Positions 18,173-27,081 of a stretch of DNA of 64,000 nucleotides are shown in pieces. Both the position numbers and the translations under genes were made by a program. This DNA comes from Gemmatimonadota bacterium (GTDB taxonomy: Bacteria; Latescibacterota; UBA2968; GCA-2709665), in assembly GCA_028877215.1 (NCBI GenBank), contig JAPPFJ010000010.1, forward strand, positions 176,907-240,906. Direction: 5' to 3'. The notes below the pieces were generated by a model that was not told the DNA's origin, made no database searches, and was given only the letters and a program-made list of their open reading frames with translations. The stretch's first letter is position 1. Every line of letters begins with the position of its first letter.

Positions 18173-19780
18173 TCAGTTTAAAGCACGAAATTGAATATAT
18201 CGGTTTTTATCCGCGCCTGTTTCGATAACGCGCCGCGCGTTCGGCAACGCCGCTACGATGTCGCCCGCGATCAGTCCGGCCTCCCCCATGGGTTCCGCGC
18301 ACAGATCTCCGGCGAGGCCGTGCAGGTAGACGCCAAGGCATGCCGCAGTTTCCGGGTCCAGGCCCTGGCCGATCAGAGCCGCGATAATTCCGGTAAGCAC
18401 GTCTCCGGATCCGCCCGAGGCCATGCCGGCATTCCCGCTGGGATTGACGTACGTGAGTCCGCCGGGTACGGCCACAATGGTCGGCGCGCCCTTCAGGACG
18501 ACGATGACGCCGGCCTGGCCTGCGATTGTTTGCGCCGAGCCGATGGGATCCGAACGAATGGCCTCTGCGCCGAGACCGGTGATACGCGCGAATTCGCCCG
18601 GGTGCGGCGTGACGACGGTTGGCGCCGACCGCATTTTCAGGCATTCCGGCGCTCCGGAAAGCGCGTTGATTCCGTCGGCGTCCAGAACGAGCGGGGCCTG
18701 GATATCTTGAACGATCCGCCGGACCAACTCCACGGTTTCCCGATGTGTGCCCAGGCCAGGTCCCATCGCCACACAGTCGGCCTCCGCGACCAGCCTCCGA
18801 ATGTCGCCGCGGGCGCGAAGGGCGAGGCATCGGGGTTTCCGGACCTCGGGAAGCGGATGGGTCATCGCCTCCGTGAGCTTGACCTCGAGAATGTCGTTCA
18901 GGCTCTCGGGAATGCCCACCCGAACCAGGCCGGCGCCGGACCTTAGCGCGCCTTGCGCCGAAAGCACGGCCGCTCCAGTGAAACCCATCGATCCGGCGAG
19001 GATGACCACCCGGCCGCAATCGCCCTTATGCGCGTCTGGCGGTCGTTGAGTCAGAAGCGCCGCGCATCCGTGCGCCGCTATGAGCTGAACGTCGACCTTT
19101 TCGGCGTTAACGGCTGCCCCGGGCAGTCCGATGTCTACGCAATGAAGTGTTCCGCAAAGGGACCGACCCGGAAAGCGAAACTGCCCGATTTTGGGGAGTC
19201 CGAAGGTAACCGTGCATGTTGCAGCGGCGCAGGGCCCGTCCGGACGGCCCGTATCGGCATCCAGGCCGGAAGGGACGTCTACGGCCAGGATGGGACAGGC
19301 AGCCTCCCGAAGCGTATCGATCGCGCCCGCGACAATCCCGCGGGGGCCGCCCCGAATCCCGGTCCCAAGAAGGGCGTCAACCGCCGCCGCCGCATCGGAA
19401 AGCGCGAATTGGATTCGTTCAAGATCTTTAGATTCAATGATTTCTTCGACTTCAAGGCCGTTCTTCCGCGCCCGATCCAGGTGGTGGCGCGCATCGCCCG
19501 TGACCTGGTCTTCCGTTGCCAGCAGAAAGGCGGAAACCGAAGCGCCGGCAGATACGGCGAGATCCGCGATAACGAACCCGTCGCCGCCGTTGTTGCCCTT
19601 GCCGCAGAGTACGACGATTCGTTTGCCCTGAAAGCCACCGACGAGGTCGTCGAGAACCCCGGCCGCGCCGCGCCCCGCATTCTCCATCAGCCGGATGCCG
19701 GAAACCCCGCGTTCCATGGCCCCGCGGTCGATGCGGGCCATCTGCGCGCCGGTTACGAGCCTGGCATGGACATGGGGCAC
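18173..19780 (-). CDS. nnr: Bifunctional NAD(P)H-hydrate epimerase / ADP-dependent dehydratase
   Basis: A 535-residue metabolite-repair enzyme that restores damaged NAD(P)H. The YjeF_N epimerase domain occupies ~1-215, with GIRLMENAGRG, VVLCGKGNNGGDGFVIA and AVDVPSGLDADTG. The ribokinase-like dehydratase domain occupies ~230-530, with AHKGDCGRVVILAGSMGFTG, AMGPGLG, LVLDADGINAL, TPHPGEFARI and NAGMASGGSGDVLTGIIAAL. Both domains look complete. Its start lies just downstream of a MITE-A remnant, and an unknown membrane-anchored protein follows in the same operon. Confidence 0.95.
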   Translation of the reverse strand: MPHVHARLVTGAQMARIDRGAMERGVSGIRLMENAGRGAAGVLDDLVGGFQGKRIVVLCGKGNNGGDGFVIADLAVSAGASVSAFLLATEDQVTGDARHHLDRARKNGLEVEEIIESKDLERIQFALSDAAAAVDALLGTGIRGGPRGIVAGAIDTLREAACPILAVDVPSGLDADTGRPDGPCAAATCTVTFGLPKIGQFRFPGRSLCGTLHCVDIGLPGAAVNAEKVDVQLIAAHGCAALLTQRPPDAHKGDCGRVVILAGSMGFTGAAVLSAQGALRSGAGLVRVGIPESLNDILEVKLTEAMTHPLPEVRKPRCLALRARGDIRRLVAEADCVAMGPGLGTHRETVELVRRIVQDIQAPLVLDADGINALSGAPECLKMRSAPTVVTPHPGEFARITGLGAEAIRSDPIGSAQTIAGQAGVIVVLKGAPTIVAVPGGLTYVNPSGNAGMASGGSGDVLTGIIAALIGQGLDPETAACLGVYLHGLAGDLCAEPMGEAGLIAGDIVAALPNARRVIETGADKNRYIQFRALN

Positions 19781-19793
19781 CGGGCCTCCGTGG

Positions 19794-19855
19794 GATGCTG
19801 TCTGAAAACCCTCGGCGGTCGAATTTCGGCAACTTATTTCCGGGACAGAACACTA
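19794..19855. repeat. MITE-A right-end fragment, chimeric with MITE-B-like sequence
   Basis: GAATTTCGGCAACTTATTTC followed by CGGGACAGAACACTA (19821-19855) equals the right end of the elements at 44620 and 60050. It is preceded by GCTGTCTGAAAACCCTCGGC, resembling a MITE-B left end. No left MITE-A end is present. The rest of the 300 bp gap 19781-20082 holds only the tRNA promoter. Confidence 0.6.
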
Positions 19856-20008
19856 GAACGCCTCAAACTTGCCTAATAATACAGGAATCTCCAGGGCGGC
19901 GCAACCCCAAATTCGTAAAGCTGAAACCGGCGGAAATAGACGACTTAATCGGGCAAAAACGGGGATGTCCGGGCGGCCGTCCGAGAGTGGTTTCGAGAGA
20001 CAAAGGCC

Positions 20009-20036
20009 TTGACAGAGAACACCCGTTTTCTATAGT
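20009..20036 (+). promoter_or_regulatory. Promoter of tRNA-Ser(TGA)
   Basis: TTGACA at 20009-20014 and TATAGT at 20031-20036 with a 16 bp spacer, 46 bp before the tRNA. It is a near-consensus sigma-70 promoter. Confidence 0.75.
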
Positions 20037-20082
20037 TTTCCCACTGGACCTCCTCAGATATCAGGCCCGTATTCAATGCGAC

Positions 20083-20171
20083 GGTGGGGTGACGGAGTGG
20101 TCGAACGTGGCGGTCTTGAAAACCGTTGATCCTTACCGGATCCGTGGGTTCGAATCCCACCCCCACCGCCA
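20083..20171 (+). tRNA. tRNA-Ser (anticodon TGA)
   Basis: Acceptor strand GGTGGGG (20083-20089) pairs with CCCCACC (20161-20167), followed by G73 and an encoded CCA. Anticodon loop CTTGAAA has TGA at 20117-20119. The long variable arm typical of class II serine tRNAs is present, and the T arm reads GGGTTCGAATCCC. A promoter precedes it and a hairpin terminator follows. Confidence 0.95.
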
Positions 20172-20268
20172 ATTCTGAATTTGATAGTTGCCTTTGCGGA
20201 CCGGCGGGCGCTGCGCATGATCTGAAGGACGTCCGGACACCGGGCCTTTTGAACGTTTGGGTAAAAAG

Positions 20269-20309
20269 AAAGCCGTCAGGAGGCAATAGGCGCCCCCGGA
20301 CGGCTTTTT
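20269..20309. terminator. Bidirectional hairpin terminator
   Basis: A nine-bp stem AAAGCCGTC/GACGGCTTT is followed by T residues on the plus strand and by CTTTTT on the minus strand. It can end both the tRNA-Ser transcript and the minus-strand operon that stops at 20403. Confidence 0.8.
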
Positions 20310-20402
20310 CCTTTAAGCCAATGCGGGCGCCGTGCCCGCCTGTTCGCCAGCCTGCCAGTCAGCCTTTGAGTCCCCTGCAGGAGTAGAAGCGACCCTCTTT
20401 TT

Positions 20403-21077
20403 TCAGGGAGCCGCCGACCATATCGAAGACCAGTGAGATGGTATGTGGCTGTTGCTGAGATCCACGCCGTGCCAGTCGAGGACCATTTTGTGCCATTCCG
20501 GTTTCGCCAGCGCGAATCCGTACACGGTCACGTCCGGGTTGCGCGTCAGAATTGCGGTCGCGGCAAGGGACAGCGTCATTCCAGTGGCGACAAAGTCGTC
20601 CACGATGAAGACCGTGTCGGCATCCACGGACGCGGAACGATAGTCAGCCTGCTCAACCAGCAAGGCCCGAAATTCAGGATAGAGTCCTCCTCTGCCCGTG
20701 GGCGGATGGACTTCCTTCCGCAACATCCCCGGCTCGTAACGGCAGGCTCCGGCGCACCGACTTGCAAGCATCGCCAGCAATCCCTCAGAATCCGCGGTTT
20801 TCTCTGAGGAGCGCAGAGCTGGCGCGAAGACCGTCCTTTCGGGGTCCAATCCGAGACTTTGAACGAGAATGCCTGCGGCGTGCGCCATGAGCCTCACCCC
20901 GCCCTGGACCGAAGCGTCGTCAGGATCGAATTTGAACTTCGTGAACCGTACGCTCCACGTGTCGTCCGGGCGATCTTCAAGTCTGTATCCGATAGTAAAA
21001 GCGGCGGCTACGTCGTCGCTATAATTAAGCGTGTCGTATCGAAGCAGGTTGTGGAAGACGACGGGAAACACAGACAC
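20403..21077 (-). CDS. Phosphoribosyltransferase-like protein
   Basis: A 224-residue protein whose C-terminal half has the PRPP-binding loop of type I phosphoribosyltransferases (VFIVDDFVATGMTLSLAATA, about residues 155-175). Earlier segments include VFAPALRSSEK and a Cys-containing stretch RCAGACRYEP. The N-terminal 70 residues are unusual and unplaced. ComF-like proteins are the nearest idea, but the substrate is unknown. It starts with GTG at 21077, sharing one base with the stop of the 38-codon ORF before it, which in turn overlaps the MoaD/ThiS-like gene. All three look translationally coupled. Confidence 0.7.
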   Translation of the reverse strand: MSVFPVVFHNLLRYDTLNYSDDVAAAFTIGYRLEDRPDDTWSVRFTKFKFDPDDASVQGGVRLMAHAAGILVQSLGLDPERTVFAPALRSSEKTADSEGLLAMLASRCAGACRYEPGMLRKEVHPPTGRGGLYPEFRALLVEQADYRSASVDADTVFIVDDFVATGMTLSLAATAILTRNPDVTVYGFALAKPEWHKMVLDWHGVDLSNSHIPSHWSSIWSAAP

Positions 21078-21193
21078 TACGGGCGCCCTCCAAAACGCCG
21101 GTCAGCACCGCCGGACAGGCGTCTGTCTTCCGCCCATGGACATGCTGCCACGGAAAGTGCGGATCCACGAGTCAGAAAATCCCGCCGGTCCAT
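21077..21193 (-). CDS. Short ORF resembling a twin-arginine signal peptide
   Basis: A 38-residue frame, MDRRDFLTRGSALSVAACPW then a polar tail, whose start has the shape of a Tat leader (RRDFL plus hydrophobic core). Its ATG overlaps the TGA of the sulfur-carrier gene by one base, and its TAG overlaps the GTG of the phosphoribosyltransferase-like gene by one base. It is either a real coupled mini-gene, the remnant of a lost Tat-exported protein, or a leader detached by a frameshift. Short and unsupported by homology, so confidence is low. Confidence 0.35.
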   Translation of the reverse strand: MDRRDFLTRGSALSVAACPWAEDRRLSGGADRRFGGRP

Positions 21194-21471
21194 CAGTTGC
21201 CTCCCGCTATGGACGGTATGATGAACACGCTATCCCCGTCATTGAGACGGATGTCTTCGTCCTTCATGAATTCGATATCTTCATCATTGAGGAAGATATT
21301 CAGATATTTCCTGATCTCTCCATTCTCAACCAACTTGTCCTTGATGCCTGGATGTTCCCATTCCAGGCTGTCAATCACGTCGTCTATGGAGATGACATCC
21401 GCGACCTCTACCGTGGCTTGATTTTTCGTCCACTTCTGAAGTGGCTCCGGTATGTGTACGGTAACCGTCAT
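21193..21471 (-). CDS. MoaD/ThiS-type small sulfur carrier
   Basis: A 92-residue ubiquitin-fold protein resembling mycobacterial CysO: MTVTVHIPEPLQKWT, DVIDSLEWEHPGIKDKLVE, YLNIFLNDEDI and NDGDSVFIIPSIAGGN. Family members are activated as C-terminal Gly-Gly thiocarboxylates to deliver sulfur for cysteine, thiamine or molybdopterin. Here one Asn follows the GG, so it would need trimming by a JAB1/Mec-type peptidase or be inactive as a carrier. No activating E1-like enzyme or cysteine synthase is adjacent. It is first in a small coupled operon. Confidence 0.82.
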   Translation of the reverse strand: MTVTVHIPEPLQKWTKNQATVEVADVISIDDVIDSLEWEHPGIKDKLVENGEIRKYLNIFLNDEDIEFMKDEDIRLNDGDSVFIIPSIAGGN

Positions 21472-21508
21472 CTTTCGCCTCCATTCCAGGGTTGTATGTG
21501 ACGATTGG

Positions 21509-22195
21509 CTAAAGATTCAGGACGTCCAGAACATCTTCCACGGGCTCGAATCCGTTAATTTCTGCGGCAAGTAAAGGATCGGGACAGGTTCTACGGTAAC
21601 GATTCAGCCAGATCGCGGGCAAACCGCATCCAACGGCACCAAGAACGTCATTGTCCCACGAGTCACCTATCATTGTCGCCTTCTTCATCCCAAGCTCATC
21701 AAGCGCGTAACGGAAGATCGCCGGGGATGGTTTTTCCGCTCCCACCTCCTCCGATATCGCCAGCGCGTCCAGGGGAAACAGGTCGAACAGTTCCAGCTTG
21801 TATCGCTGAAGCCGGCAACCGTTGGTAACGACTCCGATCTTCGCCCGTCCTCGAAGCCCGTCGAACAACTCCTCGACTCCCGGAACAAGCCTGGGGTTGG
21901 ACTGCTGCGCTTGCGCGTAAGCGTCTGCAACCTCCGGCACACGGGTTGTCTCCAGATCGTAACGCCGGCAGATTCCGTGCATGTGTAAACGGCCCGCTTC
22001 CTCGGCGGACAGGCTGCCGTGGAGCGTGCGCGGGTAGGTCTGGTTCAACTCCTCGTCATGGGCCAGTTCGAGTTCCTCCAGCGAAACCCGCTTGAGGTCG
22101 GTCAATATCTCCTGAACCGCGCGCAGCCCATGGCGGCGAGAGTATTGGAGATCGATCAGCGTATCGTCAAGATCGAACAGAACGGCAGTACGCAT
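21509..22195 (-). CDS. HAD-superfamily hydrolase (YjjG/nucleotidase-like)
   Basis: A 228-residue phosphatase of the haloacid dehalogenase superfamily. Motif I is FDLDDTLID (nucleophile Asp8, Asp10), a helical cap follows (about 18-95), motif II is GVVTNG, motif III includes EEVGAEKPSPAIF, and motif IV is MIGDSWDNDVLGA. The overall shape matches YjjG-type pyrimidine nucleotidases, but HAD substrate specificity cannot be read from motifs. It ends 37 bp before the sulfur-carrier gene on the same strand, so joint transcription is possible. Confidence 0.85.
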   Translation of the reverse strand: MRTAVLFDLDDTLIDLQYSRRHGLRAVQEILTDLKRVSLEELELAHDEELNQTYPRTLHGSLSAEEAGRLHMHGICRRYDLETTRVPEVADAYAQAQQSNPRLVPGVEELFDGLRGRAKIGVVTNGCRLQRYKLELFDLFPLDALAISEEVGAEKPSPAIFRYALDELGMKKATMIGDSWDNDVLGAVGCGLPAIWLNRYRRTCPDPLLAAEINGFEPVEDVLDVLNL

Positions 22196-22392
22196 CGCTC
22201 TCAGCCCTTCCGGTGAGGGTACCCTCTTTTCCCGTTAGAATGGGTACGAAATATAGCGAATATTTCATGCAATATTGTCGATTTTTCAGTTGGATTTATT
22301 GATTTTTTAATGAATAGCGTCATTCATCTGACAATCAGCCCGATTCGAAAATAATGCAGCGCAGCGCCACGCTACATTCTTTTTAAATTGGG

Positions 22393-22462
22393 GTGTAAAC
22401 GTCGTCCAGGAGGATGTTTTTCGGTTCACGTCATGTAACCTATAGTATCCTGGAAATTCGAC
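22393..22462 (+). promoter_or_regulatory. Conserved promoter/leader module, copy 2
   Basis: GTGTAAACGTCGTCCAGGAG, GTTTTTCGGTTCACGT and TATCCTGGAAATTC align with copies at 8381 and 52190; TTCACG and TATCCT are again 15 bp apart. This copy lies ~145 bp before tRNA-Ser(GCT), lacks the downstream leader part and is not next to a start codon. It sits in the 408 bp gap 22196-22604. Confidence 0.5.
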
Positions 22463-22551
22463 GTGCGGGCTTGGCCTTTGGGCGTTTACGGCTTCGACTG
22501 CGCCGACTCCCCGACGTCCGTCGGCTTCCACCCCAAAGACACAGGTTTTCC

Positions 22552-22580
22552 TTGATTTTGCTGGCACGATTTGGTAAAAT
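22552..22580 (+). promoter_or_regulatory. Promoter of tRNA-Ser(GCT)
   Basis: TTGATT (22552-22557), 17 bp spacer, TAAAAT (22575-22580); the tRNA begins 25 bp later. Confidence 0.7.
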
Positions 22581-22604
22581 TAGATTTCTCTGGATCTTTT
22601 ATGC

Positions 22605-22697
<93 letters not shown>

Positions 22698-22944
22698 AGA
22701 AAACAAGCGGAATTGAGAAATAAGAAGGAAATAAGGAAGAGGGTCACACCCCTCACCTCAATGGTTTTGCCACTTTTCTTACGTCCTGTTTCTCGCTTCG
22801 GGTTGCCGACCGCGGATTGCAAATAGCTACCGTTTCAGCGCCGGCCGATAGGCGAGTCGCAAAACGCTCGCTACCAATACAACATCGGCGCGGACATCGC
22901 AGTTCTCGTCTCACGTCTTATCTCTCACGTCTCACCGATTCTTA

Positions 22945-24384
22945 ATGTCCGAACCCGTTCTTCGATTTGCGCCTTCGCCTACGGGCGGATTTCACGTGGG
23001 CAACGCCCGTACGGCGCTGTTCAATTATCTCTACACCCGGCATTACGGCGGGCGGCTGCATCTGCGCATTGAAGATACGGACCGCGACCGGACCACTGAC
23101 GCCGCACTCAAGACCATCCTGGAAGGACTGGATTGGCTGGGGGTTGAATTCCACGGCCAGCCGATATTTCAGTCCCGCAACGCCGCGGCGCACCGCAAGG
23201 CGGTTGACCGGCTGCTGGAAACCGGACACGCGTATTATGCCTACGAGACCCCGGAAGAAGTGCGAGCCCTGCAGCAGCAGGCGCAGCGGGAGGGGCGGCG
23301 GGTCCGGTACAACAGGGACCTGACATCTGAACAACGCGAGGCATTCGAGGCAGGGGGACGGCCGAAGACGGTGCGCTTCAGGGTTCCTGAAGGCGAGACG
23401 GTCTGGCAGGACCCCATCAGGGGCACGCAGCGATGGGACAACGTCGAGGTTGAGGATTTCATTATTCTGCGTGCGGATGGATCCCCGATTTACCATCTCG
23501 CGGTGGTCGTCGACGACCACGACCTGGGCGTGACGCTGGTGATCCGGGGCGCGGAACACCTTTCCAATACGCCCAAGCAGGTGATGCTCTTCCAGGCGCT
23601 TGGATGGACCGCCCCGGCGTACGCGCACACGACGTTGCTGATGGGGACGGACGGGAGAAAGCTGAGCAAGCGTCTTGGCGCGACGACCGTCACGGAATAC
23701 CGGCAGCAGGGCATCCTGCCCGAGGCGTTGTTCAACTTTCTGGCGCTTCAGGGCTGGTCTCCCCGGGACGACAGTGAGGTCTTCACAAGAGACGAATTGA
23801 TCGAGGCGTTTTCCGTTGAAGGAATGCTCAGGAAGAACGCGGTATTCGACGAGCGAAAGCTGGCGTGGCTGAACGGGGAACATCTGAGGTTGAAACCGGT
23901 TTCCGAACTCTCTCGCGCGGCGCTGGATCTGTGGATTGACGCGGGATGGATTACGGCGGAAGATGCGGAGACCCGACGCGGGAGCCTGCTCAGGGCCGTG
24001 AAACTGATGCAGCCTCGCATTCAGACCGTGCGGGATTTTCTGAATTTCGAGTACTTTTTCAATGATCCGCGATCATACGAGGAAAAGGCCCGAAAGAAAC
24101 ACTGGAAGCTGGACAGTCCCTCCCGGCTGGAACTGCTGATCGCAAGGCTGGAGGCCCTGTCCGACTTCAGCGAACGGGAAATCGAAGGCGCCACACGCAC
24201 GCTGTCCGGGCAACTGGGTATCTCCACGGGAAAGCTGATCCATCCCACCCGCCTCGTACTCAGCGGCACGAACGTCGGACCCGGACTGTTCGAAATGATG
24301 GATGTTCTGGGACAGGAAACCTGTATCCGGCGGATGAAGACGGGCCTGGAACGACTGGGTCGAAAGGAGACCGTCACCCGATAG
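22945..24384 (+). CDS. gltX: Glutamyl-tRNA synthetase
   Basis: A 479-residue class I synthetase charging tRNA-Glu with glutamate. FAPSPTGGFHVGNAR carries the HIGH-type motif (17-20). LRIEDTDRDRT, EDFIILRADGSPIYHLAVVV, ITHVIRGAEH-like LVIRGAEHLSNTPKQ, and GRKLSKRLGAT (KLSKR 239-243) complete the catalytic core, followed by the helical anticodon-binding part. Length is normal. It is followed 28 bp later by tRNA-Gln(CTG) on the same strand, a neat functional juxtaposition. A separate glnS gene at 27 kb means this enzyme need not mischarge tRNA-Gln. Confidence 0.96.
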   Translation: MSEPVLRFAPSPTGGFHVGNARTALFNYLYTRHYGGRLHLRIEDTDRDRTTDAALKTILEGLDWLGVEFHGQPIFQSRNAAAHRKAVDRLLETGHAYYAYETPEEVRALQQQAQREGRRVRYNRDLTSEQREAFEAGGRPKTVRFRVPEGETVWQDPIRGTQRWDNVEVEDFIILRADGSPIYHLAVVVDDHDLGVTLVIRGAEHLSNTPKQVMLFQALGWTAPAYAHTTLLMGTDGRKLSKRLGATTVTEYRQQGILPEALFNFLALQGWSPRDDSEVFTRDELIEAFSVEGMLRKNAVFDERKLAWLNGEHLRLKPVSELSRAALDLWIDAGWITAEDAETRRGSLLRAVKLMQPRIQTVRDFLNFEYFFNDPRSYEEKARKKHWKLDSPSRLELLIARLEALSDFSEREIEGATRTLSGQLGISTGKLIHPTRLVLSGTNVGPGLFEMMDVLGQETCIRRMKTGLERLGRKETVTR

Positions 24385-24412
24385 ACCGACAATAGGTAAA
24401 AACGGATATGGC

Positions 24413-24486
24413 TGCCCCCTCGTCTAATGGCAAGACATGCGGCTCTGGACCGTAGTATCGGGGTTCGAATCCCTGGGGGGCAGCCA
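24413..24486 (+). tRNA. tRNA-Gln (anticodon CTG)
   Basis: TGCCCCC (24413-24419) pairs with GGGGGCA (24476-24482), followed by G73 and an encoded CCA. T1-A72 is typical of tRNA-Gln. Anticodon loop CTCTGGA has CTG at 24445-24447. D stem GTCT/AGAC and T arm GGGGTTCGAATCCC are intact. It lies directly downstream of gltX and may share its transcript. Confidence 0.94.
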
Positions 24487-24608
24487 AATTTTGTTTTTAA
24501 CGACGACAGGTGCCTTGGATATCATTCCCTCCCGCATAGGACAATGGAAAAATCGGGAATCAAAAATCAATTACGATAGCTTAGACCTGTATATTTGATG
24601 GTCGTGGA

Positions 24609-25556
24609 ATGAACATACCCTTCGCGCAGGCCCTCGAAGATGGAGATCTTTGCGCGATTCAGAGCGCGCCGAAAGCCGACTTCCACCGCCACGCCTTCTT
24701 CGGAACGCGAATCGAGAACGTGGAGCGCTGGCTCGGTTACCCGCTGGAACGGCCGGCTCTTCCCATGCACGGCCTTCAGGCCATGGATGACTACGCCGCC
24801 AGGGTCCTGGGCCCCCACATCAGTTCGCGGGAGGCCTTTGAATTTACGGCCGCGGCGGCGATCGGCGACGCGATTGAAGACGGCGTCCGATGCCTTGAGA
24901 TGAGCTTCGACGTACGGTCTGCCAGTCACTTCGAGAGCGGTTTCGCGGAATTCGCGACCACCATCCGGAACTTGACGGAGCGATTTCGCGACCGGATCGA
25001 TCTCAGGCCGGAGCTCGGTATCCCGCGTGAGATGGTTGGCGACAGTGAGATGGTCCGTCGCATCCACGCGGGAATCGAGTGCGGCGTCTTCCCGTCGATC
25101 GACCTTTATGCCGACGAAAACGCGTGTTCTGTCGACGCCGTGATTCCCATCTACAGAAATGCAAGTTCAGCAGGAATGAAATTGAAGGCGCACGTTGGCG
25201 AATTCGGCGGGGCCGAACGCGTGAGGGAGACGGCGGGCGCCCTGGAGCTGGATGAGATACAACACGGCATCGCGGCTGCTGAATCGCCCGGAGTGATGCG
25301 ATGGCTGTCGGAAAACCGGATTCGGCTTCACGTCTGCCCGTCCAGCAACGTCATGCTGGGCGCTGTGGACTCCCTCTCGTCGCATCCGATCCGCGTTCTC
25401 TTCGATCACGGCGTGGAGGTCACCGTCAATACGGACGATCCGATGATCTTCGGGCAGAGTGTATCACAGGAATATCTGAATCTCTTCGAAGCGGGAGTCT
25501 TCAGCGCCAAAGAACTGGACGAGATAAGGGCTGCATCGATCGAGGAGCGGACCTGA
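24609..25556 (+). CDS. Adenosine deaminase family hydrolase
   Basis: A 315-residue amidohydrolase of the adenosine/adenine deaminase group. Metal site His residues are seen in KADFHRHAFF (His26, His28) and KAHVGEFGG. The catalytic Glu lies in the same HVGE segment, DEIQHGIAAAESPGVMRWLS carries the next His, and VTVNTDDPMIFGQSV the terminal Asp pair. HVCPSSNVMLGAV is typical of the family. It probably deaminates a purine (nucleoside), yet specificity cannot be assigned. It stands alone between tRNA-Gln and the PRPP synthetase. Confidence 0.88.
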   Translation: MNIPFAQALEDGDLCAIQSAPKADFHRHAFFGTRIENVERWLGYPLERPALPMHGLQAMDDYAARVLGPHISSREAFEFTAAAAIGDAIEDGVRCLEMSFDVRSASHFESGFAEFATTIRNLTERFRDRIDLRPELGIPREMVGDSEMVRRIHAGIECGVFPSIDLYADENACSVDAVIPIYRNASSAGMKLKAHVGEFGGAERVRETAGALELDEIQHGIAAAESPGVMRWLSENRIRLHVCPSSNVMLGAVDSLSSHPIRVLFDHGVEVTVNTDDPMIFGQSVSQEYLNLFEAGVFSAKELDEIRAASIEERT

Positions 25557-25762
25557 CGCGTCAACCGGTTTTGTCGGTTCAAATGGTCCTTGACCTCAGC
25601 TCTACGGAAGATCAACATCAAATTGGCCACAAAAGGCACAGAAGGCACGTGTGCGAAACGGCGTGTGTCGTAACGGCGTGATCCTCCAGTTGAGTCGCTG
25701 TCGGTCGGCGATCAACCCTGTAACACGATGCGGGTGCAATTTCCGTATACGGAGTACAACCC

Positions 25763-26755
25763 ATGCGTGAAATCGTGATGTTCGGCGGAACGGCGCATCC
25801 GGAACTGGCCGAGGATATCTGCAGACACCTCGGCGTAGCCCGCAGCCGCAGCACGCTGAATCAGTTCAGCAACGGATGCTTCCAGGTGCAACTCGAGGCC
25901 AACTGCCGGGAAGCGGACGTATTCCTCATACAGCCCATGGTGATGCCGGTTCACGATCACCTGATGGAATTGCTGCAGATGCTTGACGCTGCCAGGGGCG
26001 CATCCGCGGCCCGCACGACGGCAGTCATCCCTTATTTCGGCTATGCCCGTTCAGACAAGAAGGACGCGCCCCGGATCTCCATTGCCGCCCGGCTTGTCGC
26101 GGACATGCTCTACACGGCCGGTGCCGGCCGCGTCCTCACCATGACGCTCCACGCGGCGCAGGTGCACGGCTTCTTCAGCGTACCCGTGGACCACCTCAAC
26201 GCGCTCAACATACTGGCCGGTCACTTTCTGGGCCGCGATCCGGACAATACGGTTGTCGTCTCTCCCGACCTTGGACGGGCGAAAGACGCCGCTCATCTCG
26301 CCAGGATGCTGAAACTGCCGGTGGCCGCCGGCAGCAAGCGCCGCATCTCCGACACGAAGGTGGTGATCGACGCGATCGTAGGCGACGTCGACGACAGGAA
26401 AGTCATCGTTCTGGATGACGAGATCGCCACCGGCGGCACGCTTGTCGAGTTGATCCGCCGCCTCCGCGACCGGCGGGTCAGCGATATTACAATCGCATGC
26501 ACGCACGGCCTGTTTACACGCAACGCGCTCGAGCGCTTCTTCGCATTCGACGAAGTGCGCGAGGTCGTGACAACGGACACGGTGCCCCCGCCAGCGTCAA
26601 TTCAGTCGCACCCGAAACTGGCGACTTTGTCCGTTGCGCCCCTGCTTGCCGAAGCGATTCGCAGGATTCACAACGGCGAGTCGGTCAGCAGCCTGTTCAC
26701 GGAGCCGGAGTGGGTCACCGAAGACGAGAGCGACGGCCGCGCGGTGGATCGTTGA
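25763..26755 (+). CDS. prs: Ribose-phosphate pyrophosphokinase
   Basis: 330 residues. The enzyme makes PRPP from ribose 5-phosphate and ATP, feeding nucleotide and histidine synthesis. Motifs are MFGGTAHPELAEDICRHLGV, NCREADVFLIQPM, VIPYFGYARSDKKDAPR, MTLHAAQVHGFF, VVVSPDLGRAKDAAHLA and the PRPP loop VIVLDDEIATGGTL. The sequence is somewhat divergent from housekeeping Prs (FGG for FSG, PYFGYAR, ADML), so it could be a second paralogue. About 200 bp upstream to the deaminase gene show no clear regulatory site. Confidence 0.92.
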   Translation: MREIVMFGGTAHPELAEDICRHLGVARSRSTLNQFSNGCFQVQLEANCREADVFLIQPMVMPVHDHLMELLQMLDAARGASAARTTAVIPYFGYARSDKKDAPRISIAARLVADMLYTAGAGRVLTMTLHAAQVHGFFSVPVDHLNALNILAGHFLGRDPDNTVVVSPDLGRAKDAAHLARMLKLPVAAGSKRRISDTKVVIDAIVGDVDDRKVIVLDDEIATGGTLVELIRRLRDRRVSDITIACTHGLFTRNALERFFAFDEVREVVTTDTVPPPASIQSHPKLATLSVAPLLAEAIRRIHNGESVSSLFTEPEWVTEDESDGRAVDR

Positions 26756-26819
26756 CGGGGCCTAATCGGCCTGACGATCGGGCCACATGGCAGTCTGTGC
26801 GCAACCGAAGATTGCACAC

Positions 26820-26936
26820 CGATGCGTGGTCATTGAGCTTGTCGAAATGCCCGCGTTCAATTATCCGTAAGGAGCCAATCGACACCCCTTCGCCGACCCT
26901 TCGACAAGCTCAGGGAGCGGCTCAGGGCTGATGCGC
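26820..26936. repeat. Interspersed repeat with TTCGACAAGCTCA motif, copy 2 (inverted)
   Basis: GCGTGGTCATTGAGCTTGTC, GAAATGCCCGC, CTTCGCCGACCCTTCGACAA and GCTCAGGGAGCGGCTCAGGG form the reverse complement of blocks at 4679-4835. It sits in the 325 bp gap 26756-27081 between prs and glnS, where I see nothing else. Confidence 0.7.
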
Positions 26937-27081
26937 TGGTTCCTTTGCGTGTCGAAGGCGTTGTCCTGGGCTTGTCGACGGAGTACCAGCCAGGCGACTC
27001 GAGGGCCGAAAACAGGCAACCTGCTTCAAGGACAGCACACTTAGCGTCGTTTTATTCTCTTTACCATTCGAGGTATTACCC

